Of a DNA stretch of 64,000 nt, positions 34,947-43,591 are shown piece after piece. The DNA is taken from positions 62,001-126,000 of the forward strand of contig NZ_MJGI01000026.1 of assembly GCF_001864835.1 (NCBI RefSeq). Reading direction: 5' to 3'. A model generated the notes under the pieces. It saw only the letters and a program-made list of their open reading frames with translations, did not search any database and was not told the origin of the DNA. Positions within the stretch are counted from its first letter, which is position 1. Every line of letters starts with the position of its first letter. This DNA comes from Curtobacterium sp. MCBA15_001 (GTDB taxonomy: Bacteria > Actinomycetota > Actinomycetes > Actinomycetales > Microbacteriaceae). The position numbers were made by a program, and so were the translations under genes.

Positions 34947-35987
34947 CTACGCCCGCCGGACCTCGTCCGAGCGCCCGAGCAGGTCGACGTGGAAGGCGGT
35001 CTGCGTCAGGGCACTCGCCAGCAGGAACCCGGTCATCGACCCGATGCCACCGCTGAACGGCACGCGGGACGCGACCTCGAACAGGGTCGGCGCGTCGAAG
35101 GCGTCCAGCGCGGCCGCGACGTGTCGGGTCCGTTCTGCACGGTGCTGCGCCAACGCCCGGGCCCGCGGCACGACGTCGCCGAAGCGGTACTCGTGCCCGG
35201 GGCAGACCTCGAGCCCGGCGTACGGGTCGAGCCGATCCAGGGAGTCCAGGTAGTCGGCCAACGGGTTGGACGCCGTCTGGCCCCCGAGCCCGATCCCGGG
35301 GTTGATGCGCGGCAGCACGTGGTCGCCCGTGAACAGCAGCCCGGCGTCCTGGTCGACGAAGCACAGGTGCCCGGCGGTGTGCCCGGGCGTCCACAGCGCC
35401 CGCACCGACCGGCCGGCGACCGGCAGCACGTCGCCGTCGCCGAGCAGGACGTCCGCGAACGGTTCCTCGGTCGCGCCGAGCCCGATGCGTCGTCCCGTCC
35501 CCCAGGCCGCGCGGACCCCGGGCACGAGGGCGTCGGGGAGCCCCCACGTGGCGACGTCGGCGTCACGGTGCTCGGCGTCGGCCGCTTCGTCCCGGAGGGC
35601 GCGGACCTCGAGCCCGTGCATCGCGACCTGCGCGCCCGAGGCCCGACGGAGCGCAGAGGCCGCGCCGAGGTGGTCGGCGTGCAGGTGCGTGACGACGACG
35701 TGCCCGACGTCGGCGACCGACCGTCCCATCGCGGCGAGCCCGGTCGACAGCACGTCGAGGGAGCCGTCCTCGCTCCATCCGGGGTCGATGACGGTCAGCA
35801 CCCCGTCGGTCCCCTCGAGGACGTACACCAGCGTGGCGTCGACCACGCCGGACCGGAACGGCACCGCGAGGGTCCAGGTCCCGGGTCGGACCTGCTCCAC
35901 CGGCGGCAACTCCCCCGCGGCGAGCGCGCGGGCCTGCACGGGGCTGACCGGAGCCGGGAACACGGACGGGGGCACGGCGGTCGTCAC
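34947..35987 (-). CDS. MBL-fold metallohydrolase
   Basis: A 346 aa protein with the metal-binding THLHADHLG motif at residues 100-108, then TPGHTAGHLCFVD, LFTGDHVLPRINPG and CPGHEYRFGDV as the remaining ligands. The extended C-terminal helical region is typical of the LACTB2/hydroxyacylglutathione-hydrolase-like group. The start is GTG at 35987, preceded by GGGTGG. The substrate is unknown: thioesters, lactones and phosphodiesters are all possible in this family. Confidence 0.9.
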   Translation of the reverse strand: MTTAVPPSVFPAPVSPVQARALAAGELPPVEQVRPGTWTLAVPFRSGVVDATLVYVLEGTDGVLTVIDPGWSEDGSLDVLSTGLAAMGRSVADVGHVVVTHLHADHLGAASALRRASGAQVAMHGLEVRALRDEAADAEHRDADVATWGLPDALVPGVRAAWGTGRRIGLGATEEPFADVLLGDGDVLPVAGRSVRALWTPGHTAGHLCFVDQDAGLLFTGDHVLPRINPGIGLGGQTASNPLADYLDSLDRLDPYAGLEVCPGHEYRFGDVVPRARALAQHRAERTRHVAAALDAFDAPTLFEVASRVPFSGGIGSMTGFLLASALTQTAFHVDLLGRSDEVRRA

Positions 35988-36071
35988 CCGGCCACCCTAG
36001 CCACGCGCGCCGCGGGACCGACGCGACCCGGGCCTCCAGGCTGCGCCGACGCGACCGCGTAGACAGGACCC

Positions 36072-37115
36072 ATGGAGATCGCACCGATGCTCGCCAAGGC
36101 CGTCGCCGACGTCCCCGCCCCGGACAGTGTGTCCGGCGGCCTGCGCTACGAACCGAAGTGGGACGGCTTCCGCGGGATCGTGACGGTGGACGGTGACGAC
36201 GTCGAGATCGGCAGCCGCGGCGCGAAGCCCCTGACGCGCTACTTCCCCGAACTGGTCGAGGCGTTCCGGACGCAGTTCGGCGGCCGGGAGCACCCGGTCG
36301 TGCTCGACGGTGAGGTCGTGCTGCGTTCGGGGCCGAGCGGGAACGAGCGGCTCGACTGGGAGGCCCTGTCGCAGCGGATCCACCCGGCAGCGTCACGCAT
36401 CGCCAAGCTCAGCGCCGAGACGCCCGCGCAGTTCGTCGCGTTCGACCTGCTGTCCGCCGACGGCACCTCGCTCGTGGACCAGCCGTTCGACGAGCGCCGT
36501 GCCCGGCTCGAGGCGATGGCGACCGCGTTCGTCGACCCACTGTTCGTGACGCGCACCACGCTCGACGTGGACCTGGCGCGCGAGTGGCTGCGCACCTTCG
36601 AGGGCGCAGGACTCGACGGCGTCGTCGCCAAGCCGCGGACGCGCCCGTACGAGCCGGGCAAGCGCACGATGCTCAAGGTGAAGCACCACCGCACCGCGGA
36701 CGTCGTCGCCATCGGGTACCGCGTCCACAAGAGCGGCTCCGGGGTCGGCTCGCTGCTGGTCGGGCTGTACGACGACGACGGGGCACTCCGCCAGGTGGGC
36801 GGCGTGTCCGCCTTCTCCGACAAGCGTCGGCTCGCGCTGGTCGACGAGCTCGACCCCGTCGTGGTCCGCGACGCGGACGGGAGGCCCGTCACCGGTGACG
36901 GGGAGAAGTCACGGTTCTCGTCCGGTCGCGACACGTCGTTCGTCCGGCTCGAACCGTCCGTGGTGCTCGAGGTGCGGTACGACCAGATGGAGGGCGACCG
37001 CTTCCGGCACACCGTGCAGTTCGAGCGCTGGCGCCCGGACCGGGACGCAGCGTCGTGCGGGTTCGACCAGCTCGAGGTTCCGAGCGCGTACGACCTCCGG
37101 AAAGTGCTGTCCTGA
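36072..37115 (+). CDS. ligC: ATP-dependent DNA ligase, LigC type
   Basis: A 347 aa protein. The adenylated lysine is Lys29 in EPKWDGFRG (motif I), followed by VLDGEVVLRS (motif III), GLDGVVAKPRTRPYEPGKRTMLKVKH (motifs IV-V) and an OB-fold C-terminus. Its size and motifs match mycobacterial LigC, a stand-alone ligase. It is separated from a LigD-type polymerase gene on the opposite strand by a small-protein mini-operon. In mycobacteria LigC works with a LigD-polymerase-type primase-polymerase in excision repair, which this layout would fit. Confidence 0.9.
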   Translation: MEIAPMLAKAVADVPAPDSVSGGLRYEPKWDGFRGIVTVDGDDVEIGSRGAKPLTRYFPELVEAFRTQFGGREHPVVLDGEVVLRSGPSGNERLDWEALSQRIHPAASRIAKLSAETPAQFVAFDLLSADGTSLVDQPFDERRARLEAMATAFVDPLFVTRTTLDVDLAREWLRTFEGAGLDGVVAKPRTRPYEPGKRTMLKVKHHRTADVVAIGYRVHKSGSGVGSLLVGLYDDDGALRQVGGVSAFSDKRRLALVDELDPVVVRDADGRPVTGDGEKSRFSSGRDTSFVRLEPSVVLEVRYDQMEGDRFRHTVQFERWRPDRDAASCGFDQLEVPSAYDLRKVLS

Positions 37116-37141
37116 CCCCGTCCCGTGTCCGGTTCTCGAAT

Positions 37142-37158
37142 CTAGTTAGGCAAACTAG
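37142..37158 (+). promoter_or_regulatory. Palindromic operator-like site, DtxR/IdeR-like core
   Basis: CTAGTT (37142-37147), spacer AGGCA, AACTAG (37153-37158): a perfect 6-bp inverted repeat in a conspicuously A/T-rich patch. The core GTTAGGCAAACT matches 10 of 12 positions of the DtxR/IdeR metal-box centre GTTAGGCTAACC. The outer flanks do not match. It lies 67-83 bp upstream of the 53-aa membrane protein start. Confidence 0.45.
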
Positions 37159-37183
37159 TGAGTTCGTGAAAGGATCGAGACAT

Positions 37184-37204
37184 CGACATCCGCGGTGGAT
37201 GTCG
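37184..37204 (+). promoter_or_regulatory. Leader hairpin before a small-protein mini-operon
   Basis: CGACATCC pairs perfectly with GGATGTCG (8 bp, 5-base loop), ending 7 bases before the GGAGCGG ribosome site. It may limit translation initiation or stabilise the leader. Confidence 0.5.
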
Positions 37205-37224
37205 ACGGATCGGAGCGGATCGAC

Positions 37225-37386
37225 ATGAGCAACGCAACTCTCGTTCGACACTCGCAGCGGCACCCGTTCACCGAGGTGCGCGAGACGCGACACCAGCGGG
37301 CACTGCAGATCAGTGCCGTGATCAGTGGCATCGTCGGCGTGACCGCCACGGCGCTCGCCCTCGTCACGATCGGACTCGGCGCGTGA
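37225..37386 (+). CDS. Small membrane protein, 53 aa
   Basis: A short protein starting at ATG 37225 after GGAGCGG. Residues 1-26 are polar and basic with several His/Arg (HSQRHPFTEVRETRHQR). Residues 27-52 form one hydrophobic helix (ALQISAVISGIVGVTATALALVTIGLGA). It is therefore a single-pass membrane protein with the N-terminus probably inside. Its own leader contains a palindrome and a hairpin, and its stop overlaps the next small gene. No family is recognised. Confidence 0.7.
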   Translation: MSNATLVRHSQRHPFTEVRETRHQRALQISAVISGIVGVTATALALVTIGLGA

Positions 37387-37523
37387 TCGTCGACGGCATC
37401 ACCGACCGCAACCGCAGCACCTGGTCCAGGCTGACCCGGCTGCACACCGCCACCATCGACCTGCCGATGCACACCAAGCGCGTCGACGACTCCGACCGTC
37501 GGCCGGACCGCCCGACGCTCTAG
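37383..37523 (+). CDS. Small basic protein, 46 aa, coupled to the membrane protein
   Basis: GTG at 37383 overlaps the upstream stop (GTGA). The product is VIVDGITDRNRSTWSRLTRL, then HTATIDLPMHTKRVDDSDRR ending RPDRPTL: a short hydrophobic start and a polar, Arg/Asp/His-rich remainder with no membrane segment. It is too short for most gene callers. The exact coupling overlap is the main support. The function is unknown. It is convergent with the LigD-type polymerase gene. Confidence 0.5.
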   Translation: MIVDGITDRNRSTWSRLTRLHTATIDLPMHTKRVDDSDRRPDRPTL

Positions 37524-37570
37524 CGTCACCCGACCTTCCTGGCGTTCTCCACTCGCGGTGCGATCTGGCC

Positions 37571-38602
37571 TCAGCCCTCGGCTGGGGCCTTCTTCGCGCG
37601 TGAGGGCTGCACGCGCGGTGGCTCGCCGGGCATCTTCGGGAAGTCCGGTGGGAAGGGCAGCTCGCCCAGCCCGTCGCCCAGGTCCCGCTCCCACCACGCC
37701 AACAACGGGGCGATCGACCCCGGTTCGGACCCCATCTGCTCCCACGGGTCGCCGGTCGTCCGGAGCCGCTCGGGCATCGACCGCACCGTGAACGACCGCG
37801 GGTCAGCGTCGCGCAGTTCCTCCCACGCCAGCGGCGCCGAGACCGGGGCGTGTGCCAGGGCACGGGGACTGTACGCGCCGGCCATGGTCCGGTCGCGGTT
37901 GGCCTGGTTGAAGTCCACGAAGACGCGCTGGCCGCGCTCCTCCTTCCACCACGCGGTCGTGACCCGGTCGGGCATCCGGCGCTCCAGCTCCCGCGCGGCG
38001 GCGATCACCGCGTGCCGGACGTCCAGGAACTCGTGCTCCGGGCGGATCGGTGCGAACACGTGCAGGCCGCGGTTGCCGCTCGTCTTGATCCACGCCGTCA
38101 GCCCGACCTCGTCGAGGACCGTGCGGAGCTCCTCGGCCGCCGGGACGGCGTCGTGGAAGTCGGTGCCCGGCTGCGGGTCCAGGTCGATGCGGAGCTGGTC
38201 CGGGTGGTCGCTGTCCCCGGCGCGGGAGGCCCACGGGTGGAACACGACGGTGTTCATCTGCGCTGCCCACACCGCCACCGCCGGCTCGTCGAGCACGAGC
38301 TGCGGGTGCTTCCGGCCGCTCGGGTAGGTGACCGTGACCGAGCGGACGTACTCGGGTGCGCCCTTCGGCGGGTTCTTCGAGAAGAACTGCTCGCCGTCGA
38401 CGCCGCCGGGGAACCGTTCGAGCGAGACGGGTCGGTCGCCGTTCGCCCGGACGAAGGCCGCCCCGACGTCCACCAGGTACTGCGCCAGCTCGAGCTTGGT
38501 GATGCCGGCCTCGGGCCACAGCACGCGGGACGGGCTGCTGATCCGGACCTCGCGGTCGCCATCCGGACCCGGGACCGTCAGCGTGGTCGCTTCGCTCGCC
38601 AT
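37571..38602 (-). CDS. LigD-type DNA polymerase/primase domain protein (PolDom)
   Basis: A 343 aa stand-alone archaeo-eukaryotic primase-like polymerase domain of the LigD family. Visible motifs are PSRVLWPEAGITKLELAQY, ERFPGGVDGEQFFSKNPP, the metal-binding Asp140 and Asp142 in RIDLDPQPGTDF, KTSGNRGLHVFAPI and VFVDFNQANRDRTMAGAYSPR. It lacks the ligase and phosphoesterase domains of full LigD. Together with LigC nearby it can form a gap-filling and sealing pair. No Ku gene is in the window, so classic end joining cannot be concluded. The tail is Lys/Arg-rich. Confidence 0.92.
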   Translation of the reverse strand: MASEATTLTVPGPDGDREVRISSPSRVLWPEAGITKLELAQYLVDVGAAFVRANGDRPVSLERFPGGVDGEQFFSKNPPKGAPEYVRSVTVTYPSGRKHPQLVLDEPAVAVWAAQMNTVVFHPWASRAGDSDHPDQLRIDLDPQPGTDFHDAVPAAEELRTVLDEVGLTAWIKTSGNRGLHVFAPIRPEHEFLDVRHAVIAAARELERRMPDRVTTAWWKEERGQRVFVDFNQANRDRTMAGAYSPRALAHAPVSAPLAWEELRDADPRSFTVRSMPERLRTTGDPWEQMGSEPGSIAPLLAWWERDLGDGLGELPFPPDFPKMPGEPPRVQPSRAKKAPAEG

Positions 38603-38670
38603 GCAGCGGAACCTACTCCGGGCAGGATGGGTCCTGCTTCCGGCAGGGTGCTCCCGGGCAGGATGGGGAC

Positions 38671-39507
38671 GTGAGCGCGTACCTCGGAGTGGACCTGGCG
38701 TGGGGGCTCGGCACCGAGCGACGGGCGCCGAACGAGACCGGGCTGGCTGCGCTCGACGAGGCCGGCCGGGTGCTCGACGCCGGCTGGGCCCGCGGTGTGG
38801 ACGACGTCACCGCGTGGATCGCCGACCACCTGGGCCCGCGCACGCTGATCGCCGTCGACGCGTCGCTCGTCGTGACGAACCCGACCGGCATCCGCGAGGC
38901 CGAACGGCAGGTCGGACAGCGCTACGGCCGGTGGAAGGTCGCGGCGAACCCGACGAACCAGGCCTCTGCGGCGAGCGCTGGGACACAGCTGCTCCACCGG
39001 TTGACGGCGCTCGGCATCGGGTACGTCAGCGACACCACGGCGATGCGGGAGCGGACCGGACCGGCGGCGTTCGAGTGCTACCCGTACACGACGCTCGTCG
39101 GGGTCGAGGAACTCGGGTACGACGAGGAACGACCCCGCTACAAGCGGCTCGACACGGCACTGCCCGCTCCCGAGGCACGCCGACGCCGAGCAGTCGCGTT
39201 CGACGAGCTGGTCCGGCGGCTCCGGACGACGCCGCTCGACCCGCCCGTCGTGCTCGACTCCCATCCGTTGACGGCGTCCCTGGCGGACCCGTCCGTGCTG
39301 CACGGTCCGACGCACAAGCACCGGGAGGACCTGCTCGACGGTGTGCTGTGTGCCTGGACCGCCGCGTTCTGGGAGCGGCACGGCGACCAGCGCGTGCAGG
39401 TGCTGGGAGGTGACCCGGGCCTCCCGTGCGACCCCGTGGACGAGGCGGCCCGACAGCCCGTCGTGATCGCCCCGGCGCGCCCGTCGCAGCGGCGGCCCCG
39501 CGGCTAG
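38671..39507 (+). CDS. DUF429 protein (predicted RNase H-like nuclease)
   Basis: A 278 aa protein with the DUF429 pattern: YLGVDLAWGLG at the start (catalytic Asp), LIAVDASLVVTNPTGIREAE, AFECYPYTTLVG, and THKHREDLLDGVLCAWTAAF near the end (conserved Asp). Comparative work places this family in the RNase H-like superfamily, but no activity is shown here. The start is GTG at 38671. It lies beside the LigD-type polymerase gene, 68 bp apart and divergent. Confidence 0.88.
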   Translation: MSAYLGVDLAWGLGTERRAPNETGLAALDEAGRVLDAGWARGVDDVTAWIADHLGPRTLIAVDASLVVTNPTGIREAERQVGQRYGRWKVAANPTNQASAASAGTQLLHRLTALGIGYVSDTTAMRERTGPAAFECYPYTTLVGVEELGYDEERPRYKRLDTALPAPEARRRRAVAFDELVRRLRTTPLDPPVVLDSHPLTASLADPSVLHGPTHKHREDLLDGVLCAWTAAFWERHGDQRVQVLGGDPGLPCDPVDEAARQPVVIAPARPSQRRPRG

Positions 39508-39517
39508 GGTTGAGCGT

Positions 39518-40720
39518 GTGACCTCGACGACCGAACCCCTGCGCATCGGCCTGGTCTCGTTGCACACCTCCCCTGGTGACGAGCCGGGCTCCGGCGAGGT
39601 CGGCGGCATGAACGTCGTCGTCCGCCACCAGGCCGAGGCCCTGGCCGATCGCGGCCACCACGTCGAGATCATCACCCGGCGCTCGTCACCGAACCAGCCG
39701 GACTCCGTGTCGCTCGTGCCCGGCGTCTGCCTGCGGTTCCTGTCCGCCGGACCCGCAGCACCGGTGCCGAAGGGCGAGCACGACGCGTTCATCGAGCCGT
39801 TCCGCCACGAGCTCGCGGCGCTCGGCCCCTTCGACGTGCTGCACGCCCACCACTGGTTCTCCGGCGCCGCCGCGCTGCCCGTCGCCCGGCAGCGCGGCAT
39901 CCCGCACGTGCAGTCGTTCCACTCCATCGCTGCCGACTCGGCCACGCCGCTGTCCGAGGGCGAGCGGCCGGAGTCCGCGGGACGGATGGCGGGCGAGGCG
40001 ACCTTGGCACGCGACTCCGACGCCGTCGTGGTCGTCAGCGAGGCCGAGGCGGACACCGTCCGTGAGCGCCTGGGCGGTGACCCGGCGCGCGTGTGGATCG
40101 TCCCGCCCGGGGTCGACGGCTCCGTGTTCCGCCCCGCACCCGCCGGTGCTCGCCGGGCCGAGACGCCGTACGTCGTGGCCGCCGCGCGCGTGCAGCCGCT
40201 CAAGGGACTCGACCTGGCGATCGCTGCCATCGCCGGCATCTCCCCCGCGGCCCGCCCCACGCTCGTCATCGCCGGGGACGCCTCGAGCGAGGCCGGCGAC
40301 CACCTGGCCGAGCTGCGACGACTCGCCGAGTCGCTCGGGGTCGCCGAACGGGTCACGTTCATCGGACCGCAGACCCGCGCCGACCTGGCCCTGCTGTTCC
40401 GCGGGTCCTCCGCCGTGCTCGTGCCGTCGCACTCCGAGACGTACGGGCTCGTGGCGCTCGAGGGCTCCGCGTCCGGGGTGCCCGTCGTCGCGGCCGCTGC
40501 GGGCGGGCTGCGCGAGGCCGTGCTCGACGGGGAGACCGGTGTCGTGCTGGAGTCGCGCGCGCCCGAGGACTGGGCGGCCGAGATCGAGCGGATCCTGACC
40601 GAGCCGACGTACGCCGCCGACCTGTCCGCCGCTGGACGGGAACACGCCGAACGCCTCAGCTGGGAGCGGTCGGCAGCGGGCCTCGAGCGGGTCTACCTCC
40701 GGGTGCTCGGGCGCGGCTGA
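39518..40720 (+). CDS. GT4 glycosyltransferase, MshA-like
   Basis: A 400 aa GT-B enzyme. The N-terminal lobe has IGLVSLHTSP, then SGEVGGMNVVVRHQAEALADRGHHVEIITRRSS, and HAHHWFSGAAALPVARQRGIPHVQSFHS. The C-terminal donor lobe has YVVAAARVQPLKGLDLAI, SETYGLVALEGSASGVPVVAAAAGGLREAV, the EX7E-type nucleotide-sugar site. The N-terminal segment closely resembles D-inositol-3-phosphate glycosyltransferase of mycothiol synthesis, but other GT4 roles remain possible. It overlaps the UDG-type gene by one base (TGATG). Confidence 0.88.
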   Translation: MTSTTEPLRIGLVSLHTSPGDEPGSGEVGGMNVVVRHQAEALADRGHHVEIITRRSSPNQPDSVSLVPGVCLRFLSAGPAAPVPKGEHDAFIEPFRHELAALGPFDVLHAHHWFSGAAALPVARQRGIPHVQSFHSIAADSATPLSEGERPESAGRMAGEATLARDSDAVVVVSEAEADTVRERLGGDPARVWIVPPGVDGSVFRPAPAGARRAETPYVVAAARVQPLKGLDLAIAAIAGISPAARPTLVIAGDASSEAGDHLAELRRLAESLGVAERVTFIGPQTRADLALLFRGSSAVLVPSHSETYGLVALEGSASGVPVVAAAAGGLREAVLDGETGVVLESRAPEDWAAEIERILTEPTYAADLSAAGREHAERLSWERSAAGLERVYLRVLGRG

Positions 40721-41352
40721 TGCCCCGGACGCTCGACCTCGGTCCCTTCTGGGCAGCGCTCGACGCGGTGCCGGTGCAGCCCGATGCCGAGGCGCTCTAC
40801 GACGGCTCCCCGGACGGGCAGCTGCGGCGGACGAACCTGCAGCGGTACCTCGACGCGGTCGGGCCGACGGCGGACACGCTGCTGGTCGCCGAGGCGCCCG
40901 GGTGGCGCGGCATGACCAACACCGGGATCCCCTTCACGAGCATGCGGGAGCTCGGGCAGGGCGCGTGGACTGGGGTCGGGGCGTCTTCGGGTCCCGCGTT
41001 CCTGGAGCCGTCCGCGCCGACCGCACCGTGGGAGGCATCCTCGCGCGTCGTGCACGCCGCACTGCAGGGGTGGCGTGGTCCGCTGCCCGTGGCCTGGGCG
41101 ATCTTCCCGCACCACCCGTTCGTCGGGACGGACCGGCTGACGAACCGCACGCCCCGACCGGCGGAGGTCCGTGCTGGGGCGCCCGTGACGCTGGCGCTGC
41201 TCGAGGCGATCGGTGCTCGCCGCGTGGTGGCCGTCGGACGGAAGGCACAGGGGGCGCTGGCGTCGGCCGGGATCGAGGCGGTCGCGGTGCGGCACCCGGC
41301 GCAGGGCGGCGCGACGCAGTTCACGGCGCAGCTGGCCGAGCTGTCGGGCTGA
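40720..41352 (+). CDS. Uracil-DNA glycosylase superfamily protein
   Basis: A 210 aa protein. LLVAEAPGWRGMTNTGIPFTSMREL is the water-activating and nucleotide-pocket loop of UDG-superfamily members, and VAVRHPAQGGATQF matches the C-terminal His-Pro motif. VVAVGRKAQGAL is the fourth strand. The motif differs from classical family 1 UDG, so activity on uracil is an inference. It is translationally coupled to the glycosyltransferase upstream. Confidence 0.83.
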   Translation: MPRTLDLGPFWAALDAVPVQPDAEALYDGSPDGQLRRTNLQRYLDAVGPTADTLLVAEAPGWRGMTNTGIPFTSMRELGQGAWTGVGASSGPAFLEPSAPTAPWEASSRVVHAALQGWRGPLPVAWAIFPHHPFVGTDRLTNRTPRPAEVRAGAPVTLALLEAIGARRVVAVGRKAQGALASAGIEAVAVRHPAQGGATQFTAQLAELSG

Positions 41353-41360
41353 CGGCGGGC

Positions 41361-41399
41361 GGACGCGCTCTCCGTCGCGCGGACGCGCTGCCGTCGCGC
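41361..41399. repeat. Two near-identical 19-20 bp tandem repeats
   Basis: GGACGCGCTCTCCGTCGCGC and GGACGCGCTGCCGTCGCGC lie back to back in the 53-bp convergent gap between the UDG-type gene and the acidic hypothetical protein. No clear hairpin is present. Confidence 0.65.
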
Positions 41400-41405
41400 G
41401 CCCGG

Positions 41406-41834
41406 TCAGGCCGACTGGATGTCGACGCCCTTCGCGGCGAGCGCCTCGGCGACGTGCGCCGGCAGCCGCGTGGCGACGTAGACCGTCCGGAGCGCCGGCA
41501 GCTCGACGATGTCGTCCCAGTTCTGCGGGTCGAACCGGTCGTCGGTGCCCTCCCAGCCCGGGTGCACGTCCTGCAGCACCTCGAGGTCGGAGTCCACGGT
41601 GACCTCGGTGACGAGCGACAGGTGCGAAGGCAGCAGGTCGAGGTCGTCGTAGTACTCGCGGGCGCGGTCGTCCTGGCCCTCGACGTCGATGTCCTCGTCC
41701 GACTCGTCAGCGGCCTCGCCGTCGTACGGGTCGAGCACGTCCAGGTCGTAGCAGAGCACGTCGAGCACGAGCAGCTTCGCGTTGAAGTCGGCGAACTCGA
41801 TCGGTTCCTCGGTGGTGTTCGACTCGTCGTCCAT
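41406..41834 (-). CDS. Acidic hypothetical protein, 142 aa
   Basis: Strongly acidic protein with few basic residues. FADFNAKLLVLDVLCYDLDVLDPYD starts the fold, a disordered DEDIDVEGQDD loop follows, then REYYDDLDLLPSHLSLVTEVTVDSDLEVLQDVHPGW, and FDPQNWDDIVELPALRTVYV ... LPAHVAEALAAKGVDIQSA at the end. The repeating short-strand and leucine pattern resembles a small immunity- or leucine-rich-like fold, and families such as DUF6892 look similar, but I cannot assign it confidently. No toxin gene is adjacent. Confidence 0.72.
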   Translation of the reverse strand: MDDESNTTEEPIEFADFNAKLLVLDVLCYDLDVLDPYDGEAADESDEDIDVEGQDDRAREYYDDLDLLPSHLSLVTEVTVDSDLEVLQDVHPGWEGTDDRFDPQNWDDIVELPALRTVYVATRLPAHVAEALAAKGVDIQSA

Positions 41835-41957
41835 GCAGCGGATCGTAGCCACCGCGCCCGGTGCCTGTCCGATCAGGTCGCCAGGGAGGTCACAGCCGTG
41901 TTGCAGCGGGCGGGGAGAACTCTGTGAGACTGGACAGGCACGGCTGTAGGGGGAACA

Positions 41958-43421
41958 GTGTGGTGCATGGCCACCACGAACACCGAGCGTCCGAAGGCGG
42001 AACAGCCCACGCTGCGCCGCGTCATCGGCCCCAAGCTCCTGCTGCTGTTCATCGTCGGCGACATCCTGGGCACGGGCGTCTACGCCCTGACCGGACAGGT
42101 CGCGGCCGAGGTCGGAGGGGCGGCATGGCTCCCCTTCCTCATCGCGTTCGCCGTCGCCCTGCTGACGGCGTTCTCGTACCTGGAGCTCGTGACGAAGTAC
42201 CCGCAGACGGCCGGCGCGGCACTGTACGTGCACAAGGCGTTCGGCATCCACTTCGTCACGTTCATCGTCACCTTCATCGTGATGTGCTCCGGCATCACCT
42301 CGGCGTCGACGGCATCGCGGGCGTTCGCCGCCAACCTGGGCGTCGGCTTCGGGCTCGAACTGCCGAACGGCGTCGTGATGCTCATCGCGATGGGCTTCAT
42401 GCTCGCGGTGATGGCGGTCAACTTCCGTGGCGTCAGCGAGAGCGTGAAGACCAACGTGGTGCTCACGCTCGTCGAGCTCAGCGGTCTGGTCATGGTGATC
42501 CTGATCGGCTTCTGGGCGATCGCTGGCGGCAACGCGGACTTCTCGCGCGTCGTGATGTTCGAGACGCCCGAGGAGAAGGGCCTGCTGCTGTCGATCTCGA
42601 CGGCGACGTCACTGGCGTTCTTCGCGATGGTCGGCTTCGAGGACTCGGTGAACATGGCCGAGGAGACCAAGGACCCCTCGCGGATCTTCCCGAAGGTGAT
42701 GTTGACCGGCCTCGGGATCACGGCGGTCATCTACGTGCTCGTGTCGATCTGCGCCGTGGCCGTCGTGCCGATCGGTGAGCTCGCCGGCAACGAGACGCCG
42801 CTGGTCACCGTGGTCCAGACGGCAGCCCCGGACTTCCCGATCGGCAACCTGCTGCCGTTCATCTCGATGTTCGCGGTCGCCAACACGGCGCTGATCAACA
42901 TGATGATGGCGTCGCGGCTGCTGTACGGCATGAGCAAGCAGGGCGTGCTGCCCGGGTTCCTGTCGAAGGTGTCGCACACGCGTCGCACCCCGTCCACCGC
43001 GATCGTCTTCACCACGATGATCTCCCTGGCGCTGATCGGCTGGGTGTCGCTCAGCCCCGACTCCCCCATCGTGGTCGTCCTCGGTGGCACGACGTCGTTG
43101 CTGCTGCTGTCGGTGTTCGCCGTCGTGAACCTGGCCGTGCTCGTGCTGCGGCGCGACCGGGTGAGTCACCGCCACTTCCGCGCCGGCGTGGTCATCCCCG
43201 TGATCGGGGTCGTGACCTGCCTGTGGCTCGTGCTGCCGTTCTCGTCCGGTCGGGCGATCGAGCAGTACCAGATCGCCGGCGGGCTGTTGGCCCTGGGCAT
43301 CGTGCTCTGGATCGTGACGTGGTTCACGCACGGCCGCAAGCAGACCGAGAAGGCACCGACCGGGGTGGTCACGGAGCCGACGCAGGTCGTGCACCAGGAC
43401 CGCGACGACCACCGCAGCTGA
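41958..43421 (+). CDS. APC-superfamily amino-acid permease
   Basis: About 487 aa with 12 predicted helices. GPKLLLLFIVGDILGTGVYALTGQVAAEVG is the substrate-binding helix 1, and AFFAMVGFEDSVNMAEETKDPSRIFPK is the conserved helix 6-loop region. The C-terminal tail is charged. AGGGGG at 41948 favours the GTG at 41958, but an ATG three codons later is possible. Substrate specificity (amino acid or polyamine) cannot be read from sequence. It precedes a lysozyme-like gene by 170 bp. Confidence 0.92.
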   Translation: MWCMATTNTERPKAEQPTLRRVIGPKLLLLFIVGDILGTGVYALTGQVAAEVGGAAWLPFLIAFAVALLTAFSYLELVTKYPQTAGAALYVHKAFGIHFVTFIVTFIVMCSGITSASTASRAFAANLGVGFGLELPNGVVMLIAMGFMLAVMAVNFRGVSESVKTNVVLTLVELSGLVMVILIGFWAIAGGNADFSRVVMFETPEEKGLLLSISTATSLAFFAMVGFEDSVNMAEETKDPSRIFPKVMLTGLGITAVIYVLVSICAVAVVPIGELAGNETPLVTVVQTAAPDFPIGNLLPFISMFAVANTALINMMMASRLLYGMSKQGVLPGFLSKVSHTRRTPSTAIVFTTMISLALIGWVSLSPDSPIVVVLGGTTSLLLLSVFAVVNLAVLVLRRDRVSHRHFRAGVVIPVIGVVTCLWLVLPFSSGRAIEQYQIAGGLLALGIVLWIVTWFTHGRKQTEKAPTGVVTEPTQVVHQDRDDHRS

Positions 43422-43591
43422 CCGGCGCCCGGGCCCGGACCGTCGGCTCCCGGTGCGCGCCGAGACTGCGGGCTCCGCTGGGCACCTGAACCGGGGGCGT
43501 GGCGAGGGTGGCCCTTCCCAGGCCGCCCTCGTACCCTCGTCCTGGCACCCGGACGGCTCCCGTCCGGGCCCCTGGACGGAAGGACCCGAGC

